A stretch of DNA of 36,139 nt from Clostridia bacterium (GTDB taxonomy: Bacteria > Bacillota > Clostridia > Christensenellales > Aristaeellaceae): contig JAFXBE010000004.1 in NCBI GenBank assembly GCA_017516765.1, forward strand, positions 1-36,139. The letters are read 5' to 3'. Below are positions 34,360 to 36,139 of the stretch, piece by piece. The position numbers and the translations under genes were made by a program. The number at the start of each line of letters is the position of its first letter. Position 1 is the first letter of the stretch. A model generated the notes under the pieces. That model saw nothing but the letters and a program-made list of their open reading frames with translations, was not told the DNA's origin and made no database searches.

Positions 34360-35913
34360 ATGCGAAGTATGACGCTGTTTAATTTTCTGCTGGAATCCTC
34401 GCTGATCGGGGGCGCGCTTGTGCTGGTGATGGTCGCTGTGCGCGCGCTTCTGCGGGGCAGGATCTCCGCCCGGGTGCTTTACGCGCTGTGGATCGTGGTG
34501 GCGCTGCGGCTTCTTCTGCCCATCAGCCTGCCCAACCCGCTGATGAATCACCTGCGCCCCACCCTGTCGGTGGACGGGGAGGCCCGCCCGGTGGCAGATC
34601 AGATCCGCACCCGGTTTCTGGACACCATCGATGCCATCAGCGAAAAAGGCGGCGCAGATGCCCTGACCCATCTGAGCGACGAGACCCGCAGCGGGCGCGC
34701 CGGAAAATGGCTGCTGGCGGAATATGCGGTGATCGGCGCAGCCACCGGCGTATGGCTGGTCTACCGATCGGAAAAGCGCAAGAACCGCATTCTGCGAAAC
34801 CGTACCGGCGTGCCGGACGAGGAAACAAACGCCGTATATCTGGAGCTGTGCAGCCGCTACCATTTCCATCCCGTGCCGGTGTATCTGGTGCAGTCCCTTG
34901 CCGCGCCCTGCATCGTGGGCAGGCTGCGCCCCTTCATCGCCATCCCCGAAGATTCTGCCCCCGCCCATATTCCCCATATGCTGGCGCACGGGATCTGCCA
35001 CCTGAAGGCGGGCGACCAGTGGTGGTCTGCGGTACGCAACGTATGCTGCCTTGTGCACTGGATCAATCCGCTGGTGTGGCTGGCTGCCTTTTTGAGCCGG
35101 GAGGATGCGGAGCGTGCCTGCGACAGCCGGGTGACCGGGCAGCTGCCCGCCATGGAGCGGCTTGCCTACGCCCATGCGCTGGCGGGGGCCGCGGGACGGT
35201 GCTGCACCGGTGCGACCCGGCTGATGCTCAGCGGCAAGTGGCTGAAGGAGCGCATCAACGGCGTATTGCGCAGCGGCGCAGTGCGGAAATGGGGCGTTGC
35301 GCTGGCATCCATCCTGTGCGCAGTGGTGCTGGCAGGCGCGTTTGCCACCCGCGAAAGCCACCGACCCGTTTTTGTCAGGAATATCCCCCGGGTAAGCTGG
35401 GTGGCGGCAACGGAACCGCTGGAGGATTCCAATGCCGCGCTGGCTGCCGCCCGCCGGTTTCTGGAATCGCCCTTTATCGGGCTGGATACCGCCGGGGCAG
35501 CCCTCCATTGTGAGGCAGATACCCGGGGTTGGTGCATCACCGCCTGCTGCAGTGAGGGGGAAGCCAGTCCTCTGTCTACCCTGTTGCTTTCGCCGGAGGG
35601 CGAGGTGCTGCTCTATGACGGTTCTCCCGCCCTTGGCAGGCTGACCGCCCTGAGCTGGCTGCACACCAAGGCGGCCCCCTCCCCTAGCCTTGACCGGTAT
35701 GCTGCCGCCTTTGCGGAAGCCTGCCTGCCCGGGCGCAGCATCGCAGGCGCAACTCCGGTGGACGATCTTTCCACCGCGGACGGTGCGCACATGGTGCTGA
35801 CCACCCTGACCGGCACCGACGGGGCGCTGCTCACCGATGGTCTGGCCATGATCGTGGAGCCGGAGATGCGGGTGGTCATGTACGAGCGGGAAGCCATGAG
35901 CGGCGGGGACTGA
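34360..35913 (+). CDS. M56/BlaR1-like membrane protein, predicted protease-dead
   Basis: The 517 residues have the BlaR1/MecR1 layout. Membrane segments lie near 8-28 and 36-56, with a third at about 120-138. A cytoplasmic zinc-protease-like domain follows, then a membrane segment near 308-328 and an external domain of about 190 residues that is not a penicillin-binding domain. The family's H-E-x-x-H zinc motif reads H210-G-I-C-H214, so the catalytic Glu is replaced by Gly (GGG codon). The surroundings ('HLKAGDQWW', 'HWINPLVWLAAFLSREDAERACD') stay very family-like, including the third ligand Glu. No BlaI/MecI repressor gene is adjacent. GAGGGGG lies eight bases before the ATG. It may be a sensor without proteolysis. 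Confidence 0.8.
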   Translation: MRSMTLFNFLLESSLIGGALVLVMVAVRALLRGRISARVLYALWIVVALRLLLPISLPNPLMNHLRPTLSVDGEARPVADQIRTRFLDTIDAISEKGGADALTHLSDETRSGRAGKWLLAEYAVIGAATGVWLVYRSEKRKNRILRNRTGVPDEETNAVYLELCSRYHFHPVPVYLVQSLAAPCIVGRLRPFIAIPEDSAPAHIPHMLAHGICHLKAGDQWWSAVRNVCCLVHWINPLVWLAAFLSREDAERACDSRVTGQLPAMERLAYAHALAGAAGRCCTGATRLMLSGKWLKERINGVLRSGAVRKWGVALASILCAVVLAGAFATRESHRPVFVRNIPRVSWVAATEPLEDSNAALAAARRFLESPFIGLDTAGAALHCEADTRGWCITACCSEGEASPLSTLLLSPEGEVLLYDGSPALGRLTALSWLHTKAAPSPSLDRYAAAFAEACLPGRSIAGATPVDDLSTADGAHMVLTTLTGTDGALLTDGLAMIVEPEMRVVMYEREAMSGGD

Positions 35914-36139
35914 GAGAAGCAACAAAGAAAACAACGATGGCGGGAGGATTCTAAAGGAACAATTTATCCAGCAGCGAAAAAGCAGATGAGCATCCGGTGA
36001 AACGCGTTATTATGTAGAGGAAGGTTTACCCCTCCTCGTCATGAGTCGCGGGAAATACAGTAAATTCAAGCAGTTATGGCTTGAAGGGAAACCTTCAAAT
36101 ACATAGCTGCTTTTTCTATTGCAGCAGAAAGCGAGGATA
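35914..36139. other. Unassigned right edge with a palindromic fold / possible gene remnant
   Basis: No complete gene is seen. A long imperfect stem forms from TATGTA (36011-36016) and GAAGGTTT-a-CCC (36020-36031) with GGG-AAACCTTC (36086-36096) and TACATA (36100-36105), enclosing the perfect hairpin TTCAAGC/GCTTGAA (36065-36085). The same stretch is open for 38 codons on the plus strand (35990-36106), ending in a hydrophilic tail MSRGKYSKFKQLWLEGKPSNT (ATG at 36041, TAG at 36104). It could be the C-terminal remnant of a gene, a mobile-element end or a structured RNA. Confidence 0.35.

Overview
The window looks like chromosome from a GC-rich anaerobic member of the Clostridia (Oscillospirales/Christensenellales-like gut Firmicutes). 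The basis is gene content: single-chain pyruvate:ferredoxin oxidoreductase, type III glutamine synthetase, HemZ-type radical SAM protein, the relA-dtd-MBL-hemZ operon order, an acyl-ACP thioesterase, an ECF S component and a DUF1858 redox-disulfide protein. Consensus sigma-A promoters and AGGAGG ribosome binding sites also fit. The genus cannot be fixed from the sequence alone. No tRNA, rRNA or CRISPR array was seen.

Layout. 1-330: AT-richer edge carrying the 5' end of a transposase that runs off the left side. 335-1234 (+): LicC-like nucleotidyltransferase with an N-terminal winged helix. 1246-1520: a composite stem-loop repeat bounded by two identical 35-bp hairpins. 1559-2530 (-): DUF4003 protein. 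2752-4842 (-): glutamine synthetase III with its own promoter. 5074-10952 (-): four-gene operon (GH127-like protein, tRNA-dihydrouridine synthase, two large exported proteins of unknown function). 11131-11445 (+): small conserved-looking protein from a divergent promoter. 11683-12984 (-): ECF S component, ferritin-like protein, DUF1858 protein. 13071-14570 (-): glycerol kinase. 14776-19644 (-): relA/spoT, dtd, MBL-fold hydrolase, hemZ. 19861-21963 (-): diaminopimelate decarboxylase and acyl-ACP thioesterase. 22148-24923 (+): exported 5'-nucleotidase-like phosphoesterase and a GNAT protein. 24965-28155 (-): NUDIX and GH2 glycosidase, translationally coupled. 28289-30249 (-): Myb/SANT-like DNA-binding protein and a membrane-anchored solute-binding-like protein. 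30411-33908 (-): pyruvate:ferredoxin oxidoreductase behind a strong promoter and a structured leader with a cre-like site. 34360-35913 (+): M56/BlaR1-like membrane protein with a broken zinc-protease motif. 35914-36139: noncoding or remnant sequence with a strong palindromic fold.

Most of the window is housekeeping: nitrogen assimilation, lysine/peptidoglycan precursor synthesis, stringent response, tRNA quality control, pyruvate fermentation and carbohydrate scavenging. Points worth a second look are the repeat family, the nifJ leader, the palindrome at the DUF1858 promoter, the degenerate M56 and GH127-like proteins, and the paired exported proteins. I did not find a clear multi-gene defence or secretion system, and I do not claim one.
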